A stretch of 64,000 nucleotides of DNA from Vibrio atypicus (GTDB lineage: Bacteria; Pseudomonadota; Gammaproteobacteria; Enterobacterales; Vibrionaceae), in NCBI RefSeq assembly GCF_009811315.1, contig NZ_BLID01000004.1, positions 1-64,000 on the forward strand. The letters run 5' to 3'. The notes beneath the pieces are model-generated. The model was not told the origin of the DNA. It saw nothing but the letters and a program-made list of their open reading frames with translations, and searched no databases. This document shows positions 1 to 9,719 of this stretch, one piece after another. The translations under genes and the position numbers were made by a program. Positions within the stretch are counted from its first letter, which is position 1. Every line of letters starts with the position of its first letter.

Positions 1-34
1 ATCTTTCTTTCTCAGTGAGGTGTGTATATTTCAT
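1..34 (-). CDS. IS30-like transposase, N-terminal fragment (runs off left edge)
   Basis: Only the first 11 codons lie in the window. They read MKYTHLTEKER, which resembles the N terminus of IS30-family transposases, where a short helix precedes the DNA-binding domain. The rest lies beyond position 1. The start codon sits close to the point where the alpha-galactosidase reading frame loses family-like sequence, which is what an IS end would look like. The identification rests on a very short match and on context, so it is tentative. Confidence 0.45.
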   Translation of the reverse strand, partial: MKYTHLTEKER

Positions 35-128
35 AGCTTTACTTCTTGGCGGGAGCAAAATCATGATTATCGCATCTCACTGTTTTATTTTTCAGTGGTG
101 TCGCACTTCGTACTTGAATCCAAGATGT
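1..128 (-). mobile_element. Probable left end of an IS30-family insertion sequence
   Basis: Seen: an alpha-galactosidase frame stops in sequence that no longer looks like the family, and about 60 bp further on a transposase-like start codon follows in the same direction. The stretch at about 100-128, read on the minus strand, begins near TGGATTCAAGTACGAAGTG and would be the terminal inverted repeat, which in IS30 elements is 20-30 bp. The outer boundary is approximate. The other end and the target duplication are outside the window. Confidence 0.45.
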
Positions 129-1015
129 TTAACAAACCAATCTTGATGATTCTTAAATATCTCAGATTCAGGCTGAGCAATAAAAGGCGCGAGCCAAATT
201 GCTGGCTTCTTCCCTTTTGCTTTGATGTTTTCAATAACACTCTTAATACCTGACGGGAACTTCTCTGACGGTGTTAACCAGTCGCCCATGAAGGCCTGAT
301 AACCATCATCCAACAGCACGTAATCCAGTGCTTTCAGCTCTGAATGCATAGTCTCTACGTTGTCAGAAATATTCTGTTCGTTGACTTCGGCATAGTAGGC
401 ATACCAAGAACACCAACCAACAGGGGCCGCTTGCGCTACGCCTTTTCGTGGCGGGTGCTGCTCGCCAAGCAAATCGGCAAACTCTCGATATAACTCAGAG
501 AGGGACGTACCTTGAAGGAAGACGACACCTTCCAGTTGGTTTGTTGCCCAGTCCTGAGGGTAAGTATCCTCGCCATCTATATAGGCACTCACTGTCAAGC
601 GGCCTTCTAGTTCCTGAACTTCAAAATATCCAGCGAATCGATGACAAGAGGTAAAACCAAACAAGGTATAGCCCACCGAATCCTCAACTACCAAATAGTT
701 GTAGTAACGCTTTGCATGGTTACTTGGGTAAATTCGGTAGCTGGTATTGTTATCAGGACAACGACCAATATCGATAGGCTGATCGACGGTACCTGAAGTT
801 TGAGCAAGCATTTGAAAGCCATCGCCCAACACAGTCGCACTGCGTTCAAAGCTATATTCTGTATGACAAAGACAGAAGCGATCACTGAATCTGTAATTAC
901 TGAGCCCTTGATAAGAAAAGCGCAAGTGATTGTCTTGTTGAATCACCTGAATATCATAATTTGGAACCATAACGACGCGGCCGTTACTGAGCTCTATTTG
1001 TTGCGTCATATCCAT
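92..1015 (-). pseudogene. Alpha-galactosidase (GH36-like), truncated by insertion
   Basis: The 307-residue product has the N-terminal beta-sandwich region and the first barrel strands of a GH36/GH27-type alpha-galactosidase: VGWCSWYAYYAE near residue 202, LLDDGYQAFMGDW near 235 and IWLAPFIAQPES near 273. Family members normally run to well over 500 residues. This frame ends in HLGFKYEVRHH just after the DWFVK motif, before the strands that carry the catalytic aspartates, so it should be inactive. The start has no crowding from other genes and faces the sulfotransferase gene divergently. The interruption coincides with an IS30-like transposase start. If the window edge hides a rearrangement rather than an IS, the truncation still stands. 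Confidence 0.75.
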
Positions 1016-1264
1016 GCTCTATAAGTAGAATAACTGCGAATATTAGAGCACCGGACTTTTTTATTGTCTATTTAATCAACAGAGCAATTACCTACTTTCA
1101 TCACGTTTTTGATTTTATCTTATGACGAAAAAAGGCATTTCTAAAACGCGAATCATTTTGAACACCTCCCAACGAGCAAAACTTAACCAATTGAATTTTA
1201 TGAACTAATAATTTGGCCCGTGGATTGCCTTGTCTACCCTAGCGACAACGATATTGGAGGCAAT

Positions 1265-2143
1265 ATGACGCAGATTAAAAAGCCCGTAGTTTTCATTGGA
1301 CCAGGCCGCTCCGGTTCGACCATCATTTCGGAAATGGTATTGGCCCACAAAGCCCTTGGCGGCCCAACCAATTACACCGAGTGGTTTCCTAATTACCCGT
1401 CTCTTGCTTTATTGTCCCGATTAACCAACAACGCGCATTGGTACCTTTCCGGAGTCAAAGGTCAGCTCAATCAAACATTGCCACTGAACAACGTGATACC
1501 GAGGCCCGCTGAAGCTTGGAGCTTTTGGCAAAAGATAACTCGACCTGACATCGACTTTAGCCGCGATTTCCTCCTAAACAAGAGAGCGTCAGAAGAAGAA
1601 AAGCAGCGAACTCACTCAGCACTTTCAAAACTATTGGCCATGCAAGGTAAGCCTCAGCTTGGGTTGAAGCTCACCGGACCCGGTCGCATAGAGTATCTTC
1701 AAAGCCTGTTTCCCGATGCACGGTTTATCAACGTTGTTCGAGATCCTTGCGCAACAGTTAACTCCCTATTGAAAATTCCTTTTTGGCAACAGCAAGGGGC
1801 GAAACAATTGTGGTGGAAAGGCGCGTATTCGAAAGAGGAACTAAATATCTATCGCTCGATACAACACGATTGCATTGCTGGTACCGCTTTTCAATTAAAT
1901 AAGGTGTTAGAAACGACCAGAGAGGAAATTGAACGCACTGGCGTTAACGCACTTACAGTCAAATACGAAGAGTTTATAGCCAACCCCGTTTACTGCACGC
2001 GTAAGATTCTTAACTTTTGCCATCTTAATAACGATTCGAGAGTCGATAAAAAGCTAAGTGAGTGCAAGGTCGTTAATCGCAATTCACGAACTAAGGTTAA
2101 CACTGAGTTGCTCGATAAGGTGCAACAATGGTGTCCAAGCTAG
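1265..2143 (+). CDS. Sulfotransferase family protein
   Basis: The 292-residue protein has a PAPS-dependent sulfotransferase fold. The 5'-phosphosulfate loop GPGRSGST is at residues 12-19, and the 3'-phosphate loop lies in FINVVRDPCATVNSL near the middle. Such enzymes move sulfate from PAPS to a hydroxyl or amine of a carbohydrate, lipid or small metabolite; the acceptor cannot be told from sequence. I chose ATG 1265 because TTGGAGG lies just upstream; an in-frame TTG at 1220 has no such site. No signal peptide is seen, so it should be cytosolic. It stands alone next to the broken alpha-galactosidase, with no PAPS-synthesis or glycan genes beside it, and looks like an accessory gene. Confidence 0.8.
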   Translation: MTQIKKPVVFIGPGRSGSTIISEMVLAHKALGGPTNYTEWFPNYPSLALLSRLTNNAHWYLSGVKGQLNQTLPLNNVIPRPAEAWSFWQKITRPDIDFSRDFLLNKRASEEEKQRTHSALSKLLAMQGKPQLGLKLTGPGRIEYLQSLFPDARFINVVRDPCATVNSLLKIPFWQQQGAKQLWWKGAYSKEELNIYRSIQHDCIAGTAFQLNKVLETTREEIERTGVNALTVKYEEFIANPVYCTRKILNFCHLNNDSRVDKKLSECKVVNRNSRTKVNTELLDKVQQWCPS

Positions 2144-2189
2144 GCGTGAAATTTAAGGGGAAGGTTAGACAACGGATAAAAAGTGGTAG

Positions 2190-2220
2190 AAAAGAAAACG
2201 CCCTTCAACTCCGAAGGGCA
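2190..2220 (-). terminator. Rho-independent terminator of the porin gene
   Basis: The 7-bp stem GCCCTTC (2200-2206) pairs with GAAGGGC (2213-2219). On the minus strand it is followed by GTTTTCTTTTC. It lies about 90 bp past the porin stop codon. Confidence 0.6.
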
Positions 2221-2309
2221 AAAAAGGCAGTGGATTATTGCGCTAAAGCATCCCGCTTTATAAGAAACGGCCCGCATGGCAGGCCGTAATTATACAATTT
2301 AGGACTTGA

Positions 2310-3305
2310 TTAGAAGTCGTAAGCAACCTTGAAGAATGCTGCTAGGTCTTCACTGCTATCTTTGTCTTCAGATAGGTCAACACGGAAGTCAACTAGAGCA
2401 GATAGCTTGTTAGTGAATTGGTAAGTTGCACCGATGTTAGTCCACTTAGTGTCTTCGTCAGCAGAAGTAAAAGCTTCAGCCTGAGCGTAACCAGCAGCTA
2501 GGTATAGTTTGTCAATGGTGTAACCTGCAGATACGCTGTAAAGCATTGAATCATCACCAGAGAATTGCTCGTGTTTAGCAACGTTTGCACCAAGAGCGAT
2601 GTCGCCTAGTGTAACAACACCGTTAACTAGCATGATTTGCTCTAGGCTATCAGCAGAGTTGTCTTCGTCGTTCTTTTCGTAACCAGCGTTCACTTGGAAC
2701 TGCTCGTTTTCAAAACCAACATAGCCGTTGAAGCCTTTTTGGCCTGAAGCGTCTGCTTCACGGTCGCCGTAGTAAGATACGCCGTACTTGAAGCCTTCTT
2801 TCATGCCTTCAAACTTAACTACTTGATTAACGTCTGAAGCGTCAGATGCAGAAGCACCGTACTCCACAGTTAGGTCAGCTGCGCCGTCAACTGCATCTAG
2901 AGCAGAGTCGTTTGCGTAACCGATAGAAGCAACACCGAAGCCAGTTTTGTAACCAACCCAAGTATCGATAACTGTGAATGAAGCATCCATTGAAGAGTAG
3001 TTGCTATCTAGATCGAATTCACCAGCAAACTGACCTAGTACATTACCTTTTTGGTAGTTTACAAATAGATCGAAACCAGTTACGCCGTAGTTGTGGAATT
3101 CGCGGTCTTCACCGTTTTCGTTTACGCGACCTTCTAGGTACTCGCCACCAACAGCCACTTGACCACCTACTGAGAACTCTTCACCAGAAAGGATAAGGTC
3201 GATCATAGATTCACGAGCACGCTCAGAAGCATTTTGGTTTACGTCAGCTGCGATTGCTGAACCAGCAACAAGAGAAAGTGCTACTGCTAATACTGTCTTT
3301 TTCAT
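2310..3305 (-). CDS. OmpU-like outer membrane porin
   Basis: The 331-residue protein starts with a signal peptide (MKKTVLAVALSLVAGSAIA, cleavage near residue 19) and ends in YDF. A C-terminal phenylalanine is the usual BAM recognition signal of outer-membrane beta-barrels. The mature part is acidic, rich in alternating hydrophobic strands and short D/E/N turns, as in Vibrio general porins of the OmpU type. It should form a trimeric diffusion channel. It stands alone, with its own hairpin terminator and a 370-bp AT-rich upstream region. Codon use is strongly biased, as expected for an abundant protein. I do not assign ompU itself, since Vibrio genomes carry several related porins. Confidence 0.85.
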   Translation of the reverse strand: MKKTVLAVALSLVAGSAIAADVNQNASERARESMIDLILSGEEFSVGGQVAVGGEYLEGRVNENGEDREFHNYGVTGFDLFVNYQKGNVLGQFAGEFDLDSNYSSMDASFTVIDTWVGYKTGFGVASIGYANDSALDAVDGAADLTVEYGASASDASDVNQVVKFEGMKEGFKYGVSYYGDREADASGQKGFNGYVGFENEQFQVNAGYEKNDEDNSADSLEQIMLVNGVVTLGDIALGANVAKHEQFSGDDSMLYSVSAGYTIDKLYLAAGYAQAEAFTSADEDTKWTNIGATYQFTNKLSALVDFRVDLSEDKDSSEDLAAFFKVAYDF

Positions 3306-3678
3306 TTTTATTTGTTCCTATAAATTTTTATTTATGAGCGCCAATTACCACCTGCTCGCTCTGGGGACAGAAACTATTCGCCTAACCGATAATTCACAAA
3401 TAAAACAATCAAAAGATTTCTAATCCAAAGGAACGTTTTTCGAGCCAATTCATAAAAAAAGATAAAAGATGAGCATCAAACAGGCGAAAACAAGACAAAA
3501 AAGAGAGCTAAATCACAAGGCTCATCAAAAAAAACTAAAACACTGCTTGCCGTAAAGCTTTTGGAAAAATCAATTTAATTTCATTGATTGTCTCAGATTA
3601 TGAGAAAAAACAGTCAAAACTAACTGACCGAGCTGACATCAACTAAGCTTTTTATAGGTTATGGATGGGAGCATAGGG
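3306..3678. other. Intergenic region between porin and binding-protein genes
   Basis: This divergent, AT-rich spacer must hold the promoters of both neighbours. It has several A- and T-runs. A weak hairpin at about 3511-3528 (GAGC/GCTC) is followed on the minus strand by a T-run. No convincing ORF or known RNA was seen. Confidence 0.5.
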
Positions 3679-4431
3679 TTGAAGAGCGTTTCTTTAATAG
3701 CAGTGACCATCACTGTGCTATCTCTATTTAGTGGCATTGCAAATGCTCTACCGCTTCGTATTGCGCAAAGTGAATGGGCGCCTTATGTCATGGACTCCCC
3801 GATTGGTAGAGGTATAGCTCATGATATTGTTATGCAAGGCCTTTCTAACTCAGGCTATCAATTTATCTATGAGCAAAAACCTTGGCCACGAGTCCTAAAA
3901 GAGACCTTCTATGGAAAAAATGATGTCATCATTGCAATCTGGAAAAGCGATGATCGAGAGAGGCACTACTACTTCACCGAACCATACCTGAACAACACAT
4001 TAACCGTCATTTCACGTATGTCAGACACGCCCTTTGAATATGAAGATTTAACCAGCCTAAACGACAAACGTGTCGCTTTAATAGAAGACTATGCTTATCC
4101 TTCTGAGCTTCTCGCTCATAGTAAAATGCTGCCTATTCCTTCAGATAGCCTATCGACTAGCCTACGTATGGTACTTTCTAACAGAGCTGATGTTTTGATT
4201 ACCGACGAGTTTGTTGCTCGTTGGATGATTAAGGAGATGAACCTACCGATCAATAAGTTTCAATTCAGTGCTGAACCTTTCTCTTTCACTCCGCTTCACG
4301 TTGCGGTACGAAAAGACCATCCATATGCACAACAAATCGTCTATAACCTCAACTACTATTTTCGAAACCTTAGTCGACTCCATATCGAGCTACTCAAAAT
4401 CAAATATGGCTTATCCCTCTCCGGGCAATAG
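3679..4431 (+). CDS. Periplasmic solute-binding protein, family 3 type (orphan)
   Basis: The protein of about 250 residues has a signal peptide ending near SGIANA, then a bilobed SBP_bac_3-like domain (LPLRIAQSEWAPYVMDSP at the mature start; ADVLITDEFVARWM near residue 175). Members bind amino acids or other small polar solutes, or act as periplasmic sensors. There is no permease or ATPase beside it, so its partner is unknown. I prefer the TTG start at 3679: GGGAG lies 7 bp upstream and it gives a clean signal peptide. The in-frame ATG at 3661 adds six polar residues and lacks a good ribosome site. A second unrelated orphan of this class lies at 11.7 kb. Confidence 0.7.
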   Translation: MKSVSLIAVTITVLSLFSGIANALPLRIAQSEWAPYVMDSPIGRGIAHDIVMQGLSNSGYQFIYEQKPWPRVLKETFYGKNDVIIAIWKSDDRERHYYFTEPYLNNTLTVISRMSDTPFEYEDLTSLNDKRVALIEDYAYPSELLAHSKMLPIPSDSLSTSLRMVLSNRADVLITDEFVARWMIKEMNLPINKFQFSAEPFSFTPLHVAVRKDHPYAQQIVYNLNYYFRNLSRLHIELLKIKYGLSLSGQ

Positions 4432-4470
4432 AGAGCTTTGTTTTATATATGCAAATAACTACAGGCACAA

Positions 4471-4496
4471 AAAAACCAGTCCGAAGACTGGTTTTT
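4471..4496. terminator. Bidirectional terminator between binding protein and torA
   Basis: The perfect 11-bp stem AAAAACCAGTC / GACTGGTTTTT has a CGAA loop. It has a T-run in both directions and separates two convergent genes. Confidence 0.85.
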
Positions 4497-4521
4497 AGTT
4501 ATCGCATTTTCACTTACATCA

Positions 4522-6984
4522 TTAAGCGACTTCGATTGGACCGCCGAATGAAGTAACAGGTGGTACTTTGCCCGTGAACTTCTCGAAATCAACGATACAA
4601 GTATTCGCCGATGTCGCCTGAGCAAGTTCAGAAGAACCGATGTCCATTGTTAGCGTGTTTGGATCGCCGTAAGTACAGATTGCGCCTTCTTTTTCATTAA
4701 GAGGACCGTACCATGCACCTTCTTCGATACGAATAACACCGCGTGGGTAGCTGTCAGTCAGTACTGCACCCGCAAGAAGTTGACCACGATCGTTGTATAC
4801 ACGAACCAGATCACCGTCTTTAATGCCTTTTGCTTTCGCATCAGCAGGGTTGATGTACACAGGCTCACGACCTTGAACAGCGTATGTTGCACGGAACTCT
4901 TCTGATTCACACATTTGTGAGTGCAAACGCTTGTCTGGGTGACAAGATTGCAGCCAGTATGGGTGTTTATCAGAACCAGGTCCACCATGTGAACGTTCTG
5001 TCTTTTCAAACCACATTGGGTGCTCTTGACAGTGTTCGTAACCGTAACGACCAATCTTACGAGAAGTAATCTCTAAGAAACCAGAAGGTGTACCCAGTGG
5101 GTTGATTTCTGGATCTTTACGGAAGTCAGCGTGGCGAACCCAAGGCTTACCTTCACCGAAGTCTAGTACGCTCTTCTCCCAGAACTCATTGAATTCTGGC
5201 ATTTCAAACTTACCTTTGTTCGAAGCACGACAATCGTTGTATAGGCTTTCGATCCATTCCATTTCGCTCATGCCACGAGTGTACTCGTCACGACGACCAA
5301 AGCGCTGAGTCAGTTCACTCATGATCTGGAAGTCTGGCTTAGATTGGAATAGTGGATCCACTAAGCGGTGCATTGCGATCAGACCTTTGCTTGAGTAAGA
5401 ACCGTATACGTCGATATCGTTACGTTCCCACTGAGTACATGCTGGAAGCACGATGTCAGAGAAACGACACGTTGCCGTCCACGCAAACTCAACCGTAACA
5501 ACCGTTTGAAGCTTCTTAAATGCTTTCTTCATGCGGTTGCGGTCTTGGTGGTGGTGCCATGGGTTGTTACCCGAAATCACCATCATCTTGAAGTCAGGTA
5601 GTTTAACTTTGCCGCCGTTGTAACGGATCTCTTTACCTGGTTCTAGTAGACAGTCGATCCAACGCGCAACAGGGATCGTGCGGCTGTAACCGTTGAAGTC
5701 GTTGTTGTCCCATTTAGGCTTCATACCTTGGTCAAGGTTACGAGGGAAACCACCAGGGCCTGCAAAACCAGTTGAAGGAACACCGATACTTGAGTAGTGG
5801 TGACCGTAAGAGATACCGCCGCCAGGTAGACCTATTTGACCGACCATCGCTGCAACCACTGCTGCTGCCCAGTATGGCTGTTCGCCGTGCTCTTGACGTT
5901 GAATACACCAACCCATCAGGATTTGTGTACGGCCGTTTACAAGCATGCGTGCAAATTCGCGGATCTTGTCAGCTTTAACGCCACAGATCTCTTCTGCCCA
6001 CTCTGGAGTCTTAACAATCTTGTCTTTTGTTTCACCCTGTACGTATTGGATGAACTCGTTGAAGCCAAGACAGTAAGTATCAATGAACTTCTTGTCGTAT
6101 AGATCTTCGTTGTACAGCACGTGCGCTACTGCCAGCATAAATGCCACATCTGTCATCGGGTTGATGTACATGTGATCATTCTCTAGGTAACGCTGAGTCT
6201 TGTTCTTAACAGGGTCAACAGACAGTACGTTGATTTCACCCTTCGCCACTTTCTCTTTTAGTTGAGCCAGGTACTTGAATGATTCGTGTGTCTCACAGTT
6301 CCAACCTACTTGTAGGTTTTTCACTGGATCGTTAGCCCATAAAACGATGTTGTCTGAGTTTTCTAAGATCTCAGACCAAGAAGTACCTTGTGCATATACT
6401 TCTGTAGAACCCAACACGTAAGGAAGAATGGTTTGACCTGCACCAGTAGAGTAGTCACCTACTTTAGTGATGAAGTTACCATGCATACCTACTGCACGTT
6501 GCATGTGCGCTGTACAGTTGTTGAACGCGCCTGTTTGGTTCCAACCTGTTTGACCAGCGTGTAGCGCCCATGGACCGTAGTCTTTCTGTACGCGCTCTAG
6601 CTCGCGGTAGAACAAGTCTAGTGCTTCATCCCAAGTCACACGGATGAAACGGTTGTTACCACGTGTTTCTGCGCTGTATTTGTGCTTCTTCAACCAATCT
6701 AGGCGCACCATTGGGTAACGTACGCGTGATGGGCTGTAAATAATACCTTTGATACCGTTAAGCATCTCAGTTGGGTTTTTATCAAGTTCTAGAGCTTTGA
6801 TCTCTTGAACTTTACCCGCGTAGATATGGGCGCGGAATGCGCCCCAGTGTGAACCAGAAACCTTCCAAGTACCTGTAGACTCTGCTGCGCTTGCAGATGC
6901 AGAAGCCAATAAGCTCGGACCGATTACCGACGCTGCACTTGTCGTTGCTACGCCTTTAAGAAAACTTCTTCGTGTAATAGCCAT
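4522..6984 (-). CDS. torA: Trimethylamine-N-oxide reductase, catalytic subunit TorA
   Basis: The 820-residue periplasmic molybdoenzyme reduces TMAO to trimethylamine as a terminal electron acceptor. It has a twin-arginine signal (RRSFLKG at residues 5-11), an AXA-rich cleavage region near 30-34 and no N-terminal Fe-S cysteine motif, as in the DMSO/TMAO reductase group that carries only bis-MGD cofactor. The segment [12 protein letters not shown] near residue 180 holds the expected Mo-ligand serine. Length matches TorA. It is the last gene of torE-torC-torA, 25 bp after torC. The chaperone gene torD is not downstream, as in E. coli, but 33 kb away beside torR. Tat export and TorD-assisted cofactor loading are inferred from the family. 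Confidence 0.95.
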   Translation of the reverse strand: MAITRRSFLKGVATTSAASVIGPSLLASASASAAESTGTWKVSGSHWGAFRAHIYAGKVQEIKALELDKNPTEMLNGIKGIIYSPSRVRYPMVRLDWLKKHKYSAETRGNNRFIRVTWDEALDLFYRELERVQKDYGPWALHAGQTGWNQTGAFNNCTAHMQRAVGMHGNFITKVGDYSTGAGQTILPYVLGSTEVYAQGTSWSEILENSDNIVLWANDPVKNLQVGWNCETHESFKYLAQLKEKVAKGEINVLSVDPVKNKTQRYLENDHMYINPMTDVAFMLAVAHVLYNEDLYDKKFIDTYCLGFNEFIQYVQGETKDKIVKTPEWAEEICGVKADKIREFARMLVNGRTQILMGWCIQRQEHGEQPYWAAAVVAAMVGQIGLPGGGISYGHHYSSIGVPSTGFAGPGGFPRNLDQGMKPKWDNNDFNGYSRTIPVARWIDCLLEPGKEIRYNGGKVKLPDFKMMVISGNNPWHHHQDRNRMKKAFKKLQTVVTVEFAWTATCRFSDIVLPACTQWERNDIDVYGSYSSKGLIAMHRLVDPLFQSKPDFQIMSELTQRFGRRDEYTRGMSEMEWIESLYNDCRASNKGKFEMPEFNEFWEKSVLDFGEGKPWVRHADFRKDPEINPLGTPSGFLEITSRKIGRYGYEHCQEHPMWFEKTERSHGGPGSDKHPYWLQSCHPDKRLHSQMCESEEFRATYAVQGREPVYINPADAKAKGIKDGDLVRVYNDRGQLLAGAVLTDSYPRGVIRIEEGAWYGPLNEKEGAICTYGDPNTLTMDIGSSELAQATSANTCIVDFEKFTGKVPPVTSFGGPIEVA

Positions 6985-7009
6985 TTAAAATACTCCAATC
7001 CGACGCTTA

Positions 7010-8194
7010 TTAGTGGTGGCCTTCAGCATAATCTGAAGAGTGCTTCTGTAGGTACTTCAAGATCAGTGCTTCACTGTCTGTATCTAGGTTAACGAATGCA
7101 AGCATACCGTCAAACATACCTGGCCAAGTGTTCGCATCGAAGTGCGCTTCAGCTGGTTGAGTGTGACAAACAGAACAGTTTGTTTTGTACGCTTCAGACG
7201 ATTTTTCCCATACAGGTGTGATGTCATTTAGCATAGATTCTTTCTTGATCCATACTTTCGCAGCCACTTTCTCCCATGGAAGACCAGTTAGCTCATCCAC
7301 TTTTTTCTCGCCCGTTGTAACAACGTTGCTGTCAGTTGATGCTTCTTTCAGAAGAGAGGCAACAGCGATATTTTTACCGAAGTCTTCTTGAATTACACGA
7401 CCAAAGCCTTTCGCTTTGCGCCAGCCGTCAATTTCAATTTCAGCGAAGTCGCCTTTGTCAGCAATAACAGTCACTGTAGACGCTGGGTTTAGTAGACCAG
7501 CTTCTTTCGTGCCTTCTGCATCAAAGTAGATAGGTAGGTGACGAACACTTACAAGAGATTGGCCCACATCATATTTAGTATTTGATGCTAGAGCTTCTAG
7601 GTCACCAACAATACCACCGATGCTGTCCATACCAGCTGGTAGTTTGTGTGCGATACCTTTGTGACAGTCAACACAGCTTTGATCTTTCTCTGCTGCTTGC
7701 TTCATTTGAATACGAGCAGTTGGAGACATTTGCTCGAAATCCATAGATTCGTAGTTGTGACAGTTTTTACACTCTAGGGATTTGTTCGCAGAGAAACGAT
7801 CCCATTCGTGTTTAGCAAGCTCGATACGACGCTCTTCAAACGCACCTGGTTCATCGTAGTTACCAAATACTTGAGCGAATACTTCTTTAGATGCCTGCAT
7901 CTTACGTGCGATTTTGTCAGTCCAATTGTGAGGAACGTGACAGTCAGGACATGTAGCACGTACACCAGAGTGGTTTTTCCAGTGAACGGTCTCTTGTAGT
8001 TCAACGTATACGTTGTCGCGCATCGTGTGGCAGCTGATACAGAATTCTTCTGTGTTTGTTGCTTCAAGCGCAGTGTTAAAGCCACCCCAGAAGATAACAC
8101 CTGCAATGAAACCGCCCATAGTCAGCACACCCAGGCTGATATGAACTGCAGGGCGCGTCATGGTGCGCCACAGTTTAATAATAAATGATTTCAT
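7010..8194 (-). CDS. torC: Pentahaem c-type cytochrome TorC
   Basis: The 394-residue protein is membrane-anchored and passes electrons from the menaquinol pool to TorA. It has one N-terminal membrane helix (residues 18-38) and a NapC/NirT-type domain with four CXXCH haem sites: CISCH 52-56, CPDCH 82-86, CKNCH 142-146 and CVDCH 174-178. A fifth site, CSVCH at 340-344, sits in a C-terminal domain, which separates TorC from tetrahaem NapC. The C-terminal domain in E. coli TorC also takes part in TorS-TorR control; whether that holds here is unknown. It is flanked by torE upstream and torA downstream in one operon. Confidence 0.95.
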   Translation of the reverse strand: MKSFIIKLWRTMTRPAVHISLGVLTMGGFIAGVIFWGGFNTALEATNTEEFCISCHTMRDNVYVELQETVHWKNHSGVRATCPDCHVPHNWTDKIARKMQASKEVFAQVFGNYDEPGAFEERRIELAKHEWDRFSANKSLECKNCHNYESMDFEQMSPTARIQMKQAAEKDQSCVDCHKGIAHKLPAGMDSIGGIVGDLEALASNTKYDVGQSLVSVRHLPIYFDAEGTKEAGLLNPASTVTVIADKGDFAEIEIDGWRKAKGFGRVIQEDFGKNIAVASLLKEASTDSNVVTTGEKKVDELTGLPWEKVAAKVWIKKESMLNDITPVWEKSSEAYKTNCSVCHTQPAEAHFDANTWPGMFDGMLAFVNLDTDSEALILKYLQKHSSDYAEGHH

Positions 8195-8243
8195 GGTTTG
8201 CTCTCTTAAAATCTTTGCAAAAATGTGGAAATGAGCTCACGGC

Positions 8244-8423
8244 TTACATGCCGTGCGCACCTGGAGGCCCGAAGAAGAACACTTGCATTGCCCATACAAG
8301 GAACCCGTAACCACCAACAAATGCCACACTCAACACAGGGAAGAGAACGACTGCGATGAAGAGGAAAGACTTCCACTCCAGAGAGCGTTTTTCAACACTT
8401 TCAATTTTATTAACATCACTCAT
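8244..8423 (-). CDS. torE: TorE, small NapE-like membrane protein
   Basis: The 59-residue protein begins MSDVNKIESVEKRSLEW and ends FFFGPPGAHGM. It has one long hydrophobic stretch (FLFIAVVLFPVLSVAFVGGY and onwards, residues 20-50). This is the NapE/TorE family, a single-pass inner-membrane peptide found at the head of tor and nap operons; its role is not settled. It lies 49 bp upstream of torC on the same strand and is clearly the first gene of torECA. The gene is short but the frame, the charge pattern and the position agree. Confidence 0.9.
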   Translation of the reverse strand: MSDVNKIESVEKRSLEWKSFLFIAVVLFPVLSVAFVGGYGFLVWAMQVFFFGPPGAHGM

Positions 8424-8895
8424 ACATTTGCCTATTTTGTATCTAGTGTTATTGAATAGCTTCTTAAAACAAGCTTAATTTTTTTAGTATCTCTAGTATG
8501 AAATGTTAGACCATACTTCTAGTGTGGTTCAATGCATTCCTTGTCATCTTTCCTTGATATTCAATACTTTTTTGAGCTCATCCAGAGATGTGTTTGATTA
8601 AACATCTATGTTTCAAGTTGCATTTAAATATTACAGAATGTTAACAGTAAACAGAGAGTTAAATCCACTACAATTCCTTAACAAATAATAGAATTATTTA
8701 ATAAAACACCCCACTAGAAGCACGTATTTTTCGTACTTTCTGTTTATTTTTAATTCTGTTTCTCAGTTTTGATTGTAAAAGATCATACAGAATGAAAAGC
8801 CTATAACATGACACTCTCTATTTATTCAATAAAGCCTAAGTAGCTGAGCTGATGAAACAAAGATAGAATGGTTTTGCTGCTTGGGAGTGACGAAA
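8424..8895. other. Divergent regulatory region between torE and the fetB-like gene
   Basis: This AT-rich spacer of about 470 bp holds no ORF that I trust. It contains decamers resembling the E. coli TorR box CTGTTCATAT: on the minus strand CTGTTAACAT (8638-8647) and CTGTTTACTG (8645-8654). These are 8/10 and 6/10 matches, so weak. The torECA promoter must lie here. Confidence 0.4.
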
Positions 8896-9690
8896 ATGAA
8901 TAGCGTAATTGATATCTCTTGGCCATTACTTGGCCTCTTTTCCATAACATTAGTTATCCCTTTAATGATCAACCATCATTATCAACTTGGTATGGCAAAA
9001 GAAAGCATCATTAGCGTGCTAAGAATGGTCGTGCAATTGGCTCTTGTTGGCCTCTACTTAGAGTATCTTTTTCAGCTCGACAGCATGGGGATCAACCTTA
9101 TTTGGCTACTTGTTATGATTGCTATCGGGACGAGCTCGATCATAGGCAAAGCGAAACTTCCACTAAAAGCACTTTTTGTCCCTGTTTCTTTAGGGTTACT
9201 GGTTGGACTTACTCCCCTACTCACTATTATTTGTCTTTTTATTGTTCAGCCTACGCCTTTTTACAACGCTCAATATCTAATCCCGATGGCAGGTATGTTG
9301 CTAGGAAATTCACTAGGGGGGAATATCGTCGCCTTACAGATCTTTTTTGGTGCTCTAGAACAAAGAAGATCTGAGTACGAGGCAGCAATCTCTCTTGGCG
9401 CTTCTGTAAAATACGCAACTCTTCCCTTTTTACGACATGCCATCCAAAAATCATTAGCGCCGACTCTAGCTTCTATGGCGACAATGGGCCTAGTGACTCT
9501 GCCTGGAATGATGACGGGGCAAATATTAGGCGGAGCAAATCCACTTATCGCCATTAAGTATCAGTTAATGATCATGATTGCGATCTTTGTGATGATGTCG
9601 ATTTCAATTTCGATCAACCTTAATCTCACTATTCGTAATGCGATTCATCCACACGGTCGCATATTGATCAAATCAACACTAGACAAATAG
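8896..9690 (+). CDS. FetB/YbbM-type ABC transporter permease (UPF0014)
   Basis: The 264-residue membrane protein has about seven hydrophobic segments and the family block PMAGMLLGNSLGGNIVAL near residue 130, followed by a cytoplasmic loop (EQRRSEYEAAISLGAS) that would contact an ATPase. FetB with the ATPase FetA makes an iron exporter linked to oxidative stress resistance in E. coli. Here no fetA-like ATPase lies on either side: the upstream 470 bp is noncoding and the next gene downstream is a microprotein. ATG 8896 is chosen because GGGAG sits 8 bp upstream; the in-frame TTG 8881 is less likely. The family is sure, but the partner and substrate are not. Confidence 0.8.
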   Translation: MNSVIDISWPLLGLFSITLVIPLMINHHYQLGMAKESIISVLRMVVQLALVGLYLEYLFQLDSMGINLIWLLVMIAIGTSSIIGKAKLPLKALFVPVSLGLLVGLTPLLTIICLFIVQPTPFYNAQYLIPMAGMLLGNSLGGNIVALQIFFGALEQRRSEYEAAISLGASVKYATLPFLRHAIQKSLAPTLASMATMGLVTLPGMMTGQILGGANPLIAIKYQLMIMIAIFVMMSISISINLNLTIRNAIHPHGRILIKSTLDK

Positions 9691-9719
9691 GATCGTCGAT
9701 ATTCTTGGTCTAAATGATC

